Shown here: in pieces, positions 33,912 to 48,084 of the stretch
Layout of the letters: the number at the start of each line of letters is the position of its first letter
Numbering within the stretch: position 1 is the first letter of the stretch
Source of the DNA: Costus lasius
Taxonomy: Eukaryota > Streptophyta > Magnoliopsida > Zingiberales > Costaceae
DNA length: 64,000 nt
Assembly: GCA_027563935.2 (NCBI GenBank)
Contig: CM050451.1
Location: forward strand, 28,163,565-28,227,564
Direction: 5' to 3'
Notes under the pieces: generated by a model
Database searches by the model: none
Told to the model about the DNA's origin: nothing
The model's input: the letters and a program-made list of their open reading frames with translations, nothing else
Position numbers and translations under genes: made by a program

Positions 33912-35718
33912 TGTTGGGAATCCCCGGGCTATTTAAAAATGAAACAGCGGCAGCGAGCCCGAAACGAGATTCCTAATTCAACAAAAGGACCGACTTACGA
34001 AGAATACAAGGGATGTGATAGGGGCAATACCTTATCAAGCACCTTTTAGAAGCGACCGATGATGAACATGCGCAAGGGCCCGTCCTCTGCAATCGCGCAC
34101 ACACGGACTCCTCGAATCCTCTCCAATCTCCGCGTTGGGTGCTAGCCCCAGAAGATGAGATCCACGCCTCTAGCCTTCTCAACTTGCGCCAACGCCAAGG
34201 AGAAGAAGGGGTGTTGGCGACAAGGAGTGGGAAGCACTGCCACTTGTCCCAACCTTTGATGCCAAAAAACTTTTATTTGTTGTCACCTCCTAGACCCTCA
34301 CGCCAAGGAGCAGAGGGGAGGTGACAAATAGAGACAAGAGAAGAGTCAAGTGCAAAAAAATCTCCTAGGTGGGCCTCTTTATTTATAATAGCAGAGCCAG
34401 ACGCACACTAGAGATTTTTCCCATGTGGGATAATGAGCATAGGCGCCTACTCACAATTAAGCGTCATGGGTTCAAATACCCGCATACGCAATTAATTGTA
34501 AATTGCGCCCAAGCATAGGCGCCTACTCACAATTAAGCGTCATGGGTTTGAATCCTTACAGACGCAATTAATTGTGAATTGCGCCCAGGCTTATTAATTA
34601 GCCAAGAGAAAAATTCTCTTGCCAATTAATAATTTTATTTTATTCATGTGACTAAAGTGCCAAGCCCAAACTTGCACCAAGACCGTTGTTTGACTCATTT
34701 TGACAACACAGGTCAACAGAGGTCAAATGTGGTCCACTAGAGTCAACTAGTGGTCAAACTTGAACTAAAATAAAATATCATCTCCTCTATAAAAGTCTCA
34801 ATGCATCAGTTCCCCAAAAAGATCCGAATCACACAATGATTCGATAAGAGGCTAAACGATCAGTATGAGAACTCGAGTGTCAAGGTGTGCGACCCTGTAG
34901 GTTCTTCAGACGTTGGCAGTGATGACTAAATCATCACAAGAAATGAGTGGCACCTAGCAGTACATCATTGCTACCCAAGTCATCAAAATGGTGTCATCAT
35001 CGACATCCCCTAAAACTGCGACAAAGTACAAGTGCAGCCGTGTCCTTTTGCCAACTGATGTCCAGATTGGGCAAGTGTGTCACACTTGTTAATCCCAATA
35101 ATATGGCATGACTAAATCAGGTTCTCACCTGGGTATGGCCATACACTTTCAGTCATCCATATAGGGGCGCCACGGACAATCAAGCTTCCTCGTAAGGAAG
35201 GTGCAAATCCTCTATTGGCACATTGAATCCCTCATGTAGGTTATGACATACCCAATGACAACCGTTATGACTTCCCTTTTACGGCGAAGCGTTAGGTTGC
35301 ATCAAAGTACATCAATCACTATATAGAGATACCAATGCCCTCAAGTATAGGACAAGCGCAACTCTATCACTGTGATATTCATCTTGTGACACGGAGATGA
35401 ATCCTCACGGCGGGTTGATCCAGTATATCTCCCTTGATATACCCATATGCCTGCGTTAGCAACCCGTGCTCAACCAGCGCATATACTGGTCTCAAGTGAA
35501 TCATAGCTGTCCCATATCCACTATGATTCTCGACCAGGGATAAACACAGAGACTAGATAAAATCTATCTCTTAGGGACATTGTATATGCAAATGTACATA
35601 TGCACAAATGTACAAACTTGCATGACAACGACAATGCCAGGATAACTTGTCTATCAACTAGATGTGATACACATATCCCAATGGACCATCCTGAGGTCCT
35701 AGGGCATAAGCACTAACA
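33912..35718 (-). repeat. 3' LTR of B2
   Basis: 1807 bp, TGTTGGGAATCCCC...CACTAACA. Includes the 76-bp tandem pair (~34438-34590), an inverted TATTTATAATA, and GTATGGCCATAC at 35133-35144. It keeps about 65 bp near 33945-34020 that the 5' LTR lost. Confidence 0.93.
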
Positions 35719-37560
35719 ATCTCCCACTTGCACTAGGACCTTGCATTGAGTAGCCTCAACACCGTGTCGTAAGCACGACCTGCCACGCTCCTGCTGCGCC
35801 AAAGCATCGGTCTATAAGCCTACCATGATTGTATTAGTGTCCATATCTGCTATATCTTAAGTACCTCTGTCCCCAAGACAAGGTATAAGCATCTGAGTAT
35901 GCCTGCGAAGTTCAACAATCAACCCCCACTGCTTCCCAAAAGCATTTGCATACTCTCCTTTCAAGTAGTTTGCTCTGAAGCTCCCAAAGCTTCTCGCACC
36001 ACTATAGGAACAGCTAGACTGTCATTGGTCTGACTAGAACAAGCTGCCAAGTGAACTCACTGAGCTTTTCTTGTCATTACTGACCAAGAACGACCCGTTA
36101 GTTCTACATAGAACTTAAGTGTGTTCTTCACTCCTTATCCAGTGTCATGCACCTGGATTGGACCTAGTATCGATTGGTTATGCTCTCGGCACAAACCACA
36201 TCTGGTCTATAACATACCATCATCGATGTATGTTATCTGACTTAGCACTTCGAGTTTCTTGGACTTATCCAAAAACTCTTACACCTACCCCATAGGTGAT
36301 GTCCACTAAGTCATTCATCACAAGACATTTCCTAATCACCTATTCACCAAGTGAAGGATCTGGATATCATCTTTGATGATCTGTATGTCCCAAACATACA
36401 AGACCAGAGATATCATCAAGCTCCCACTAAACTTAGGTACTCTAAGGTGCAGATTCATTGTCCAAGTTAGGAGTTACCCATAACACTGGCACACATGAAT
36501 CGATTCAGCCTTTTTTCCACACTTTCTGAACCTAGGTTGCCCCACAACCTATATTCAAGGCTCAGATTCCATCTTTGACCATCTGTGCTAGGTGGCTGAC
36601 CTTGGACTGAATCCAAGTCACAATTTCCTCCCACTTGCCATTTTCAAGGAAATACATTTCCAAGAAAACTAGCAACAAGAGCAACAATCACTTGTTCTCC
36701 TGTGGGTCTATGGAAATTAGTATCCCTAAGTCAATTTAGGATACTTCACCTACACTTATCAGATCTTGATTCAGATGTATGACCCCCAAAGTCTCACATC
36801 TATAGATCCTGATAATTAGTCATGCCATCTCCTTACCTAGAGATACATTTAAGATGAAATAGTTCAGTGTTGAAGAAACTATTAGCATAACCTCAGTAGA
36901 GATATGGATGACTTTCAATTCTTCCCACTAAAACCACCTGCCAAGGTGTTCTTTAGGAGTTATGAGCTATGAGCAAACCTCATACTCACTATGATAGTCA
37001 TCTGTGGCTCAAGATCACTATGAATTTTGATAAGCTGGTTCCAAAATATTTTGGTAATCACGAATTCCTATCTTTTGACCTTTTAGTCCACTTCATCTCA
37101 CTTGGTGAAAAACATTTATCAGCAAACTAGTCTTTGCCCATCTATGACATCTCGAAAGAGGTTAAGATAGTCAATCTCCTGGAAGGAGTTTGAATCCAAG
37201 AATTCATGTGCATGAAGTCAGTGGATGCATTACTTTTTATGATAAAATGTCTAGGTCAGAAGGATGGAATTCAATTTGAACCACTTATTAAATTCAAATT
37301 ATTTTATTACCTCATTATTTTTGCACAATGTAATGACAAAAGATTTGCAAATGAAAAGAATGTCAAATTCCTTTTATTCCAAAAACTCTATTCCAAAGGA
37401 ATAGAAACAATGTCAACTACATGTTTGCAAAAATAAAACAATCCTATCAATGACAAATGAAAAAAATCGCTCGGCAGCATCAATGTTCCAGCAAGATCTT
37501 CTTACTGTCATCTATGTCCTATTTCTCTGGAGCTCCTACATATTTTTGCAAATATCAGTC
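35719..37560 (-). pseudogene. B2 polypurine tract and decayed pol remnant
   Basis: The first bases (ATCTCCCACTTGC on the plus strand) are the PPT. The rest has no long ORF, but on the minus strand scattered RT/RNase H pieces can be read: FSGSL...LVLYV followed by WDI where YVDD is expected (about 36370-36440), YIDD near 36220, RPDV near 36200. About 1.8 kb remains of a pol that is ~3.9 kb in related elements; protease and integrase were not recognised. Confidence 0.75.
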
Positions 37561-38445
37561 TCACCATGCGGTATAGAATACCCATACATAGAAATAGACA
37601 CTATATGATTTGGTAATAAAATTACCTGAGCCTGAAGACGAAGGGTTACTTCTCTTCATCTCTTTTTGAGGATGCTTGCAGTCTTTGTGCCAATGGCCCT
37701 CCTGGCCACAGTTGAAGCACTTGTTCTCCCTCACCCTGCCTTTCTTCAGTGCCTTGGCCTTGGACTTGCCCTTACCCCTTTTCCGCTTCTTATTGTCCTT
37801 GGAGACTATAAGAACGGACTTGGGTTTGGACCTGACCATTTCCTTCTCAGTCGATTCTAGCAGTTTAAGCAGCTCCTCGTGAGTACAAGCTATTTTGTTC
37901 ATATTGAATTTACTGATAAAAGAGCTATAACTCGGAGGCAGCGACTGCAGGATAAGGTCTATAGCCACATCTTGATCCATCGGGTGTCCTAGTCTAGTGA
38001 GATGCGACAAGTACCCAAGCAACTTGAGTACATGTGCTCCCACTAGAGCACCTTCAGGCATCTTGCATTGAAAAGCAGTCTTGGATGTTTCAAACCTTTC
38101 TGTTCTAGCCTGCTACTCGAATAGTTGCTTTAGATGCGTGATGATCTGAAAAGCATTCTGATCCTCATACTGCATCTGCAACTCGGATGACATCGTGGCT
38201 AACATAAGGCAGCCAACATCCAGGGCGTCATCCTAATGCCAACGAAAAGCATCCCGTTCAGCCGTGCGGGCTGAGGATGACGGTTGAGGAGGAAGCACTT
38301 GCTCTAAGACATACAGCTTCTTCTCCTGCTTGAGGATTATCCTCAAGTGCCGGTACCAGTCCATGAAGTTAACTCTAGTTAACTTCTCCCTCTCAAGGAA
38401 GGAACGGAATGACAGTCCTCTATTGTTATTGCTTGTAGAAGCCAT
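37561..38445 (-). pseudogene. B2 gag
   Basis: MASTSNNNRGLSFRSFLEREKLTRVNFMDWYRHL opens a copia gag (UBN2 type) with one frame to ...FYTAW. Two in-frame stops: TAG near 38233 (CAG in B1) and TAG near 38114 (Ser codon in B1). The helical domain is followed by a Lys-rich linker and an intact zinc knuckle CFNCGQEGHWHKDC. Length ~295 codons. Gag ends in its own stop before the pol remnant. Confidence 0.9.
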
Positions 38446-40813
38446 CTACAATACAAACAAGAGCAGATCAGTATCACATTTCAATCATTTATTCTGGCAT
38501 TTTATAAATGATTGTTTCTCACTATTTTATCCGAATCGATAATCCTCAAAAATTGATCGAGAAGTCGCCTGATTTCCTTAGTGAGATGGGATCCTCATTT
38601 GGTACACGGCCTTGTGTCCCACGAGGGTGGGATGTACTGCACAAGGTGACGCATGCTTCCTGAGGTAGGCTCGCCGGCCAATTGCTACTCGGCAATTCCC
38701 CTTCTCAAGACCGTTCAGGCACTTTGTGTCCAGCGAGGGATGGATATAGCACAAAGTCCTAACCTCTTGAGGCTGCCTCTAGGAATTTCATCATGTGAAC
38801 CATCACATATGAAAAATCCTAGTCAAGTCCGACCTGACCGTTATACACAGGGCGAACAATTTCCTTGCGAAAGGCAGGTCCAGAGTTTTTAACCAAACTG
38901 GGGAAATTATTGTCACCACACGCCTCCTGAAGATAGATGGGTGTGTCCCACGAGGGTGGGAAATAGTGCACAGCACCATCGATCGACAGTTTGATGAGGG
39001 TTATGCGTTAGAAGGCTAAGTAACGGGACTTGATATAATTTATCGAGGATTTTTGTGGTCTCGGCACCACGGCTTTTTATCTTATTCTACCAATACAGGC
39101 ATGCAATCATATGGTGGAATAAAACAAAGCAGTAAAGGCATGCTGGAATAAAAATAGTAAATATGATGTGATCAAAGCCTAAAACATGGGTAACAAGCCC
39201 CTAAACCTAGTCCTAGCCACCTAGCACTACCAAGGGCTATGAGCCATGGGCCCATGCCAACAAGTCCTTAGCTCATCCCTGAGTGCCCTAAGGGCTCTGC
39301 TCCAAGGCCCCGAGGTGCGCCACATAGGTCTTCAGCTCCATGGGTCAGCTCGCGAACCTCAAAGGCACCATCCAGGAAAACCCTAGACCCCTTTTAGGTT
39401 CGGCCAGCCCGAATCTTCTCCGTGAGCTAGCTCGCAAATCCTAGGCTCCTCCTAGGATTCGGCCAACTCAAATCTCCACCAGGAAGTTAGCTCGGAAACC
39501 CTAGGCTCCTCCTAGGGTTCGGCCAAACATCCATGCGCCACCTCCCCTCAGTATCTCACCTCTTTGCTTGATACACCACATCCCTTGCAAGGTGCACCAC
39601 CAAGAGGTGCGCCCCCTTTGCCTGGATGTGCCATTAAGCATCCTTGGTGCTCAATCTTCCTTCATCAGCCCAAGAACTTAAGAAGCATCCAAAGGACCTT
39701 CAAGTTTCTAACTAATGATACAAGATTAGCCCCTTTGCAAGCTTGGAGCGCCAATCCTCTTCCTTAACCCTTGAACCTCAATATGCGCCACTAGGAAACC
39801 TAGAAAGCATCAAGGTTCGGTCAAAGAGTTAGATCAGCCCCCTTAGGTGGCTTTTCCTTCGTCATCAGCCCTTGAACCCATGCATGCGCCACTAGGAAGC
39901 CTAGAAGCCATGTGGATTCGGTTGAGGATGAAGGTCAGCCCCCTTTGCTTGACTAGGTTGCACCATCACCTTATCCAACCATCATCCCTTAAGTGAACCA
40001 ACTAGGTAACCCTAGAAGTTACTTCAAGGTTAGGTCAAACAAGGGGATGCGCCACCTTGGGAGGTGAGGTGCGCTAACCCTAACCCTATCCGCCACCCCC
40101 TTAGATGCGCCTCTAGGTTTAACCCTAGAAGCCACCCTAGGGTTCAGCTAGGTGAGAGTTGCGCCACCTTGAGAGATGCGCAAGGGAGAGAGAGAGAGAG
40201 GAAAATGCCACAAAATGTCATCAAGGCCTTCGATTTGATTTACAATGTAGAATTCAAAATACAAAATTGAAAGAGGCACATAGGCCTCACATTGATACAT
40301 CACAGGCATGGCAATAGGGCTTGACTTTGATCATATCAAATGCATAAGGAAAAACACTTAAGATATGCTCTTCTATATGCAATGAAAAACTACAGAACCA
40401 GATTTTAGTTTTTCATTAGAAAACATGTTCGTTAAATCTCCGCAATCTTATCAAAAATTCAGATCTTTCGTTTTCTCTCAGGAGTCTACAAGTGGCCATA
40501 TATACGCTGATTATCGATGCCACTTGCAATCCATAACTTGTACGGATTAGGGCAATCACCCAGTCCATGCCCCGAAATCTAAATACAAGTCTCACATCGT
40601 GGGTCTATCCCATGAATATGAGGAGAAATAAATTCTCACACATGGGGTCTATCCCCATGTGTAGAAACCGAAAATCATGAATTTCATAAGAGCAAGAAAT
40701 AACAAACCTGTATTTTTCTACACATAAAACATGGCATAAAGATTTTTTTAAAAAAAATTTTTATGACATGCGCTTGCTAGAAAAAACCCATACACCGATG
40801 TATCTCGTAAGTT
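38446..40813 (-). other. B2 leader with three bulged hairpins
   Basis: About 2.4 kb, noncoding. Hairpins at 38942-38972, 38721-38757 and 38610-38646 share the stem-bulge-stem plan found in A and D. A ~77-nt intron-like segment ends just before the gag ATG. The part further from gag carries the CCTAGGATTCGGCC-type repeats seen in B1. No ORF is supported. Confidence 0.75.
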
Positions 40814-40826
40814 GGCTCTGATACCA
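40814..40826 (-). other. Primer binding site of B2
   Basis: TGGTATCAGAGCC on the minus strand, one base from the 5' LTR; initiator-Met-tRNA type. Confidence 0.9.
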
Positions 40827-40827
40827 C

Positions 40828-43800
40828 TGTTGGGAATCCCCGGGCTATTTAAAAACGAAAACAGCGGAAGTGATAGGGGCAGTACCTTATCAAGCACCTT
40901 TTAGAAGCGGCCGATGATGAAGACGCGCAAGGGCCTGTCCTCTGCAATCGTGCACACACGGACTCCTCGAATCCTCTCCAATCTCCGCGCTGGGTGCTAG
41001 CCCCAGAAGATGAGATCCATGCCTCTAGCCTTCTCAACTTGCGCCAACGCCAAGGAGAAGAAGGGCTGTTGGCGACAAGGAGTGGGTAGCACTGCCACTT
41101 GTCCCAACCTTTGATGCCGAAAAACTTTTATTTGTTGTCACCTCCTAGACCCTCACGCCAAGGAGCAGAGGGGAGGTGACAACTAGAGACAAGAGAAGAG
41201 TCAGCTATAAAAAAATCTCCCAGGTGGGCCTCTCTATTTATAATAGCAGAGCCAGACGCACACTGGAGATTTTTCCCATGTGGGATAATGAGCATAGGCG
41301 CCTACTCACAATTAAGCGTCATGGGTTCGAATACCCGCATACGCAATTAATTGTAAATTGCGCCCAAGCATAGGCGCCTACTCACAATTAAGCGTCATGG
41401 GTTCGAATCCCTGCAAACGCAATTAATTGTGAATTGAGCCCAGGCTTATTAATTATCCAAGAGAAAATTTCTCATGCCAATTAATAATTTTATTTTATTC
41501 ATGTGACTAAAGTGCCAAGCCCAAACTTGCACCAAGACCGTTGTTTGACTCATTTTGACAACACAGGTCAACAGAGGTCAAACGTGGTCTACTAGAGTCA
41601 ACTAGTGGTCAAACATGAACTAAAATAAAATATCATCTCCTCTATAAAAGTCTCAATGCATCAGTTCCCCAAAAAGATCCGAATCACACAATGATTCGAT
41701 AAGAGGCTAAACGATTAGTACGAGAACTCGAGTGTCAAGGTGTGCGACCCTGTAGGTTCTTCAAACGTTGGCAGTGATGACTAAATCATCACAAGTAATG
41801 AGTGGCACCTAGTAGTACATCATTGCTACCCAAGTCATCAGAATGGTGTCATCATCGACATCCCCTAAAATTGCGACAAAGTAGAAGTGCAGCCTTGTCC
41901 TTTTGCCAACTGATGTCCAGATTGGGCAAGTGTGTCACACTTGTTAATCCCAATAATATGGCATGACTAAATCAGGTTCTCACCTGGGTATGGCCATACA
42001 CTTTCATTCATCCATATAGGGGCGCCATGGACAATCAAGCTTCCCCGTAAGGAAGGGGCAAATCCTCTATTGGCACATTGAATCCCTCATGTAGGTTATG
42101 ACATACCCAATGACAACCGTTATGACTTTCCTTTTACGGCGAAGCGTTAGGTTGCATCAAAGTACATCAATCACTATATAGAGATACCAATGCCCTTAAG
42201 TATAGGACAAGCGCAACTCTGTCACTGTGATATTCATCTCGTGATACGGAGATGAATCCTCACGGTGGGTCGATCCAGTATATCTCCCTTGATATATGTT
42301 GGGGTATGCCCTTAAGGCTAATGTTTGAGGCCTAGGGATTCTATGAGTATCATATATATAAACTCTTATGTTTATAAAGGCAACGGTTGTTATTCAGTTT
42401 GTTACATTGTCTGCAGCAATAAATGTACTTCTGAATAATGTCTCAAAGCTGTTCAGCTAGGCTGACATGCTAATGTCCTTAGTCGAGATATCTTGGTGAA
42501 TACGAGACAGCCTTGATATGATTGAGACTAATATGTGTTCTAATCTTATAGGATGCTTCGAGCATGGAATAAGATGTAGACACATGGGTACATTGGATGT
42601 ACTGGACAGACCCTACTAGGATATTCAATTGCTTGTCACAATGTGAATAATCCTTGTTTGCAACAAGTGGCACATGTCCTCTGACTTGAGATCACTTGTG
42701 TTTCTAAATGATGATTGTCATTGTTTTGAGGTGGTTCAATATCATTTGAAACATAATGGTTATAGACTATCTTGGATAATGATCATGAGTCAGGTTAGGA
42801 CACTAGTGATAGATATAGGATTGCCGTCTCTTTGTTTAAGGAGTGAGATGTTCGAAAGGGGCCCCCCCTAAATGAGATGATTGAGAAAGTGTATGGCCAT
42901 ACCCAGGTGACTATGATCATCTGATCTAATCATGCTCATCATATTGGAGTTACAGGCTTGACACGCTTGTCCAATAAGAACATCCAGTGGCAAAGGAAAT
43001 ATGTATGCCTTGTGAATGGATTCACACTTGTGCTGTGGTTTGGGTGTAGTCTTGGAAGACTCTTTCCTTTATATCAGGAGACAGTGATGTGTTGCTAGAT
43101 ACCCCTCACTGATCGTGATAACGAAAGTTATCGTTACCGACATTTAAAGGAAACCCTTAGGGTCGCACAATTTGATGATATGGCTTACTTAAGTCAGATC
43201 GTGTGGACTGAATTCTTTGGGTTCAGTTTAAAGGGATTTAATCTCTGATTGTGAGTGAGATCTGGTCTGATCATGTTTGATTGATTTGGGCTTGAGATCG
43301 GTAAGCTTCGATCGAGAGAGTGGATGCTAGATCGGTGAGATCAAGAGCATCAGGAGATGAACGGTTAGATCTGGAACCTTAGGGTTTGATATGGTCTAGA
43401 CCAAGTGGCTTGGCTCAATTTGGGTTTTGAACCAAATCTAATTGAACCGGTTCACTATGTGAACGCTTGGTTCAATGAGAGGTTCAATGAAAGGAAGTTT
43501 CGAACGTTCACTATGTGAACGCATGAGCCATTGAGACTTACCTATTTTGGAAGGCGGTTTTCAATGTTGAAAACAAAACGCTTCCATGTGGTAACGTTGC
43601 TCACTTCACTTCAACGCCTTGCATTTTCGGACAAGGAGGTGATTGACGAGAAGGAGAGGTTTCGGACAAGGAGCTCTCGGCCAAAGAGAATCATCTCATC
43701 CCTTGCATACGACAACCTTTGAAGAAACTTGCTAGCACAAGGATCTCAAAGAGTAGCCGTTGATCATCTTGTGTGTGACGACAAGGAGGAGACCTCTTTT

Positions 43801-44282
43801 GTTCTCTTGATTCCAAGACACCACTCACACAATGGCTATGGTATGATTTTTCATTCATACTTGCAAGTTTTCGACAAGTTGATCATATGATTCTTCAAAT
43901 GATCCTTTGTGAAACCCTAGCTTCCGCTATGAAAATCTTGATATGCGCCCCTTTAGGGTTTCACCCCCTTGCGCTCCCCCTTGAAGGGGACCCCTCTACA
44001 ATATACCCATATGCCTGCGTTAGCAACCCGTGATCAACCAGCGCATATACCGGTCTCAAGTGAATCATAGCTGTCCCATATCCACTATGATTCTCGACCA
44101 GGGATAAACACAGAGACTAGATAAAATCTACCTCTCAGGGACATTGTATATGCAAATGTACATATGCGCAGATGTACAAACTTGCATGACAACGACAATG
44201 CTAGGATAACTTATCTATCAACTAGATGTGATACACATATCCCAATGGACCATCCTGAGGTCCTAGGGCATAAACACTAACA
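40828..44282 (-). repeat. 5' LTR of B2, interrupted by solo LTR S
   Basis: Pieces 40828-42296 and 44006-44282 together match the 3' LTR. The piece after 40855 lacks ~65 bp present in the 3' LTR and in B1. S separates CCCTTGATATA from ATATACCCATATG. Confidence 0.92.
42297..44000 (+). mobile_element. S: solo LTR of the A/C/D copia family
   Basis: TGTTGGGGTATGCC...CCTCTACA, 1704 bp, with TSD ATATA (42292-42296 and 44001-44005). There is no PBS, interior or second LTR: the product of LTR-LTR recombination. It is the innermost level of the chain B1 > G > B2 > S. Confidence 0.95.
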
Positions 44283-44798
44283 TCCTATTCATCCTGATGA
44301 TTAGGATAAAACCACTTTTACATATCCTTATGGTACTTTTGTTTATAGAAGAATGCCCTTTGGTTTATGCAATGCACCTGCAACTTTTCAAAGGTCTATG
44401 ATGGCAATTTTTTCTGAATTTATTGAAGACTTCATGGATGTTTTTATGGACGATTTCTCTATCTATGGTTTCTCTTTTGATGACTGCTTAGCTAATCTCT
44501 CTAGAGTTTTACAGAGATGCGAAGAGACTAACCTTGTCTTGAATTAGGAAAAGTGTCACTTTATGGTTAGACAGGGGATAGTTTTGAGCCATCTTGTTTC
44601 AGATAGAGGGATTGAAGTGGATAAGGCCAAGGTAGATGTGATTGAGAAGTTAGCACCACCCGCCACTGTCAAGGAGATCAGGAGCTTTTTGGGACATGCA
44701 GGGTTTTACAGGAGATTCATCAGGGACTTCTCTAAACTTGCTAAACCTTTTACTGATTTACCTTGTAAAGACACCAAATTCTGCTTTAATGAAAAATG
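44283..44798 (+). pseudogene. G reverse transcriptase, core
   Basis: G pol resumes after B2 (first five bases duplicated): IHPDD, a TAG where Gln is expected, DKTTFTYPYGTFVYRRMPFGLCNAPATFQRSMM, then the catalytic FMDD (44443-44454), normal for Athila/Tat RT, and FSIYGFSFDDCLANL. A second TAG (44546-44548; Trp expected) precedes EKCHFMVRQGIVLSHLVS and IRSFLGHAGFYRRFIRDFSKLAKPF. Cut by H after CFNEK. Confidence 0.92.
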
Positions 44799-46044
44799 TG
44801 TTGAACCATGGAATTTCACTAACGTGGAAGCTATTGGGGAAATTATTGTAGAAAAGCTAGAGGGTGTTGCTGAACGCTAAGAGAAAATTCAGCTCGCTAA
44901 GAAAAATTCTGCTCGTATGAGGAACCAGTTGGCAGTTTTATGCTCCATAATTATGGTGGAGCATAGCATAATACGACTTTTTAAACAAGAGAAGTAATTA
45001 TCCACGTTGTTAGTTTTAACAAAAAAAAAGCTAAAAAAAAAGAGAGACAAAACAAAGAACGAGTCCCCAATGTACAAACGAAAGAACACAAGAAATTTGT
45101 TGATAATAAAATCGGCAGGAGACATTTCGCGAGTTCGGCTGAAGAGATCACATGCGGATCTATGGGTCTATTATTGCAGAATTAAAAGAGAGGCAGCATG
45201 AAAAATACCATTTGTTAAACTATGAAATGGGAAGAGGATTATGCAAATAAAGGAATCATACTTACAAAAATGCTGCTTGATGAAGTCGCTGGAGAGCCAA
45301 AGAATAATCAGCAAGTCTGTATAAAATAGTATCGCAATTATCAGACATTTTGGGTTTTAAATCAAGGGACTACAAACAAAATTCAGACAGAACATAACTG
45401 CAAACTGAAATTAAAAGGGAAAGCCGAAAGTGGAAACATAGACAGACAAAATCAGAAATTCAGAGATAAGTAATCCAAGAAGAGACTGCATTAGAAAGGT
45501 TAATTAGTCTTCAATTTCACGAAGAATGGACGAACCAGTTGTAGGCATAATAAGCAAGTCAAAGTTGACATTGAATTTAGGCCAAATTGAAATACGGCTA
45601 AGATCCAGCAATAAGGAAACGTATAATAAAAGGAAAATTCGGTCATACGCAGGTGAGGTGAATGGGACACGGGCAGGTAAGCAAGTAAGATAAGTCCTCT
45701 GATAAATCAGAAAGAAGAGAGAGAAGGTGATGTGCAGCAGTTGGTGATGGAGAAGGGAAATAGTCAGCAGATGGGAAATGACTAGGGCTGGTAGGGAGAA
45801 AAAAGGGGGTCCATGGCAGTTGACAAGAACAAGAGTAAAAAAAAAACTATAAAGACTTGATCTGTTGGGGCCTATAAAAGGGAGACCCCGGCCAAACGAA
45901 GAAGGACACAGAAGATAGTCGAAATGCAAAGGGAGCATAGAAAAGCTGCAAGAAGAAGGTAAAAGATAAGAAGGAAGTTTTTTTTTTTTTTTTGTATTCA
46001 TCCTCCTTCAGTGCATGAGAAAAAAGAAGACGAAGTAGAAGGAG

Positions 46045-46215
46045 AGAATGCGAAGAGGTAGAAGGCTGGGCAGAAGAAAAGATTAAAAGCCCAAAAGCAT
46101 AAAAAAGGGGGGGAGAGAATGAGAAGAAGCGGAAGGCTGGGCAGAAGAAAAGATTAAAAGCCCAAAAGATTAAGAAAAAAAAGGGGAAGAAGAGAATGAG
46201 AAGAAGATGTTGGTT
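46045..46215 (+). repeat. ~70-bp tandem duplication in H
   Basis: GGAAGGCTGGGCAGAAGAAA... AAAAGCCCAAAAG occurs twice in a row, separated by poly-purine runs. Noncoding. Confidence 0.7.
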
Positions 46216-48084
46216 CAAAAAGGAGAGAAAAAATAACAAACAAACAAAAAAGGGGGATGGAAGTAAAAGAAAATGGGAGAAATAAAAGATAAATACTTGC
46301 TCAAGGCCTCCTCCGATTCCCTCCAAAACTCTGTCTCCGGAACCACAGTGACATGGCGGTGGAGCACCTCGCCAAGAAACTCTGCGAGATGGGAGGTCTG
46401 CTATCGCACTAACCTTCCAAGAGAGATTTCTGCTGCAAGGAAGAAGCAAAATGAGCTTATATCAAAGGCTTAAAAAGAAAGGAAGGGTGGAACAGAATCG
46501 CCCGGATGAAATGCTGCCGCCTCATGGATGTTTACCTGGCAAAATTTCTACAAGTTCCGCCCGCTACAAAAAGTATACCGAGCGGTAGGATCTTGCCTCT
46601 GCGTTGCTGTAAGAAGAAGACTATAGAAGCATGGCGATAATGGAAGAAGGACGAAGATAAATTTCTCTAGTTACCTGTCAAGAACCGCTGGTCACCGCAA
46701 TGCATCGAAAGCGTCATCCTGGACTCAAATCCGAAGAGTCATACCAAAACAAAAATGATAACAAAAGAAGAGCCGTTAAAAATGGGGAAAATAAAGATAA
46801 TAGTAAGGAAAAGGGGAAAAGACAAACCCAGAGGCAGACCTTTTTGGGCAATTCCCACCCAAGCCCACTCTGCTGGCAGGCTAAAACTCAGAGAAAGCCC
46901 AGCTTGCAGTAAAATCATCTCACCGGCCCTACGGTCGTAAAGACTTCCACAGCTACAAACATACGAGAAAAAGAATAGGATCAAAAGGAGAGGAAAAGGG
47001 AACCGAGGGCTAAGAGATTACCAGAAAGTAAGATAAGAAAATGGGGGAGATTTCACCTACCAACCTCCGATCTCAGTCAGCAAAATTTGGCATCAAGGTC
47101 AAGTTTTAACCAAGGCCCAACTCAAAGCCCAACGAGGATCCAGCCCCAGCAGATTCAGTCCGGCTTGCTGAATCCAGTCCAATACACCTTTGATGGACTG
47201 CCCCACGGCCGCCAATCCGGAGGTTGAGACCGCGTGTGTAGGCTTCCCACCGGCGACGCACGATACATCCTCACACCGGTGGGCGAAGTACAGTAGTAAC
47301 TCCCATTTCCTCCGAACTGCCATTAGAAACAGCCGCCCCATCGTTCACAGGGTCTCCTGTTTTGCTGACAAAGCTTACACCACCACCCCTTCCCTTGTCC
47401 GATCATTGATGCCGCCAGCACTAATGCCGCAATGAGCCGACGACGCCACCACGAATTGACCTCGCCGCCGCTCGGACACTCAGCACATGATTTCGCCAGT
47501 CCCTCCGGGTGAACTTTGCCCTGGCGTCGGAATCGCCGACGTCCTCAGCGGCTTGGAAGCCCAGCGTCGCCGGAGACATAGCGATGCCATTGACTCCCCT
47601 ACCCCCTGATGGATTCCACACGACGGCACCTTCGTCCTCCCCGTGAATTTCTTGCCTGCCACATAGAGTCGCACGGAAGAATGACTTTACTCTTCCGTGA
47701 CGGAAACAAAAAGGGGGAGAGAGAAAACAAAATGAAGATAACCTGTGATGATAAAACATATGAAATAAAACGAAATGCAAATAAAATGTGTATGGGGCAA
47801 AATAAAATGATGACAGCGATCACCTTATCCACCTCCTGAATCTGATAGGTCGCCTGTGACTAAGAGCCAAATTTAAAAAGAAGCAAAGACCATTTTGGTT
47901 CAACCGCTTGGCTAACAGCTCAAACCTGACTCGAGCCATGCTTAGATGTCGACTCCAAAAATCAAAATATCTAAACGCCTTAGCGTATTACGGTGGAATA
48001 TTATTTGGGAGGTGCGTACGTCGACGTTTAACGTCGGGGCGTAGTTCCTCAATATGACATTGCGCTCGTTAGGGCCGGAGTATC

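Larger units (their letters stand above)
33912..44282 (-). mobile_element. B2: complete B-family copia element with collapsed pol, nested in G
   Basis: Minus strand, TSD TCCTA (33907-33911 and 44283-44287), inserted in the G RT domain. LTRs are 33912-35718 and 40828-44282, the latter split by S. Interior: PPT, 1.8 kb of decayed pol, gag and a ~2.4-kb leader with PBS. Without S it is about 8.7 kb. It shares its order of parts and its missing pol with B1, so the pol loss predates both insertions. Confidence 0.95.

Noticed and set aside
37206..37436. 76-codon plus-strand ORF in the B2 pol remnant
   Set aside because: Antisense to the pol scraps and broken in B1; no domain.
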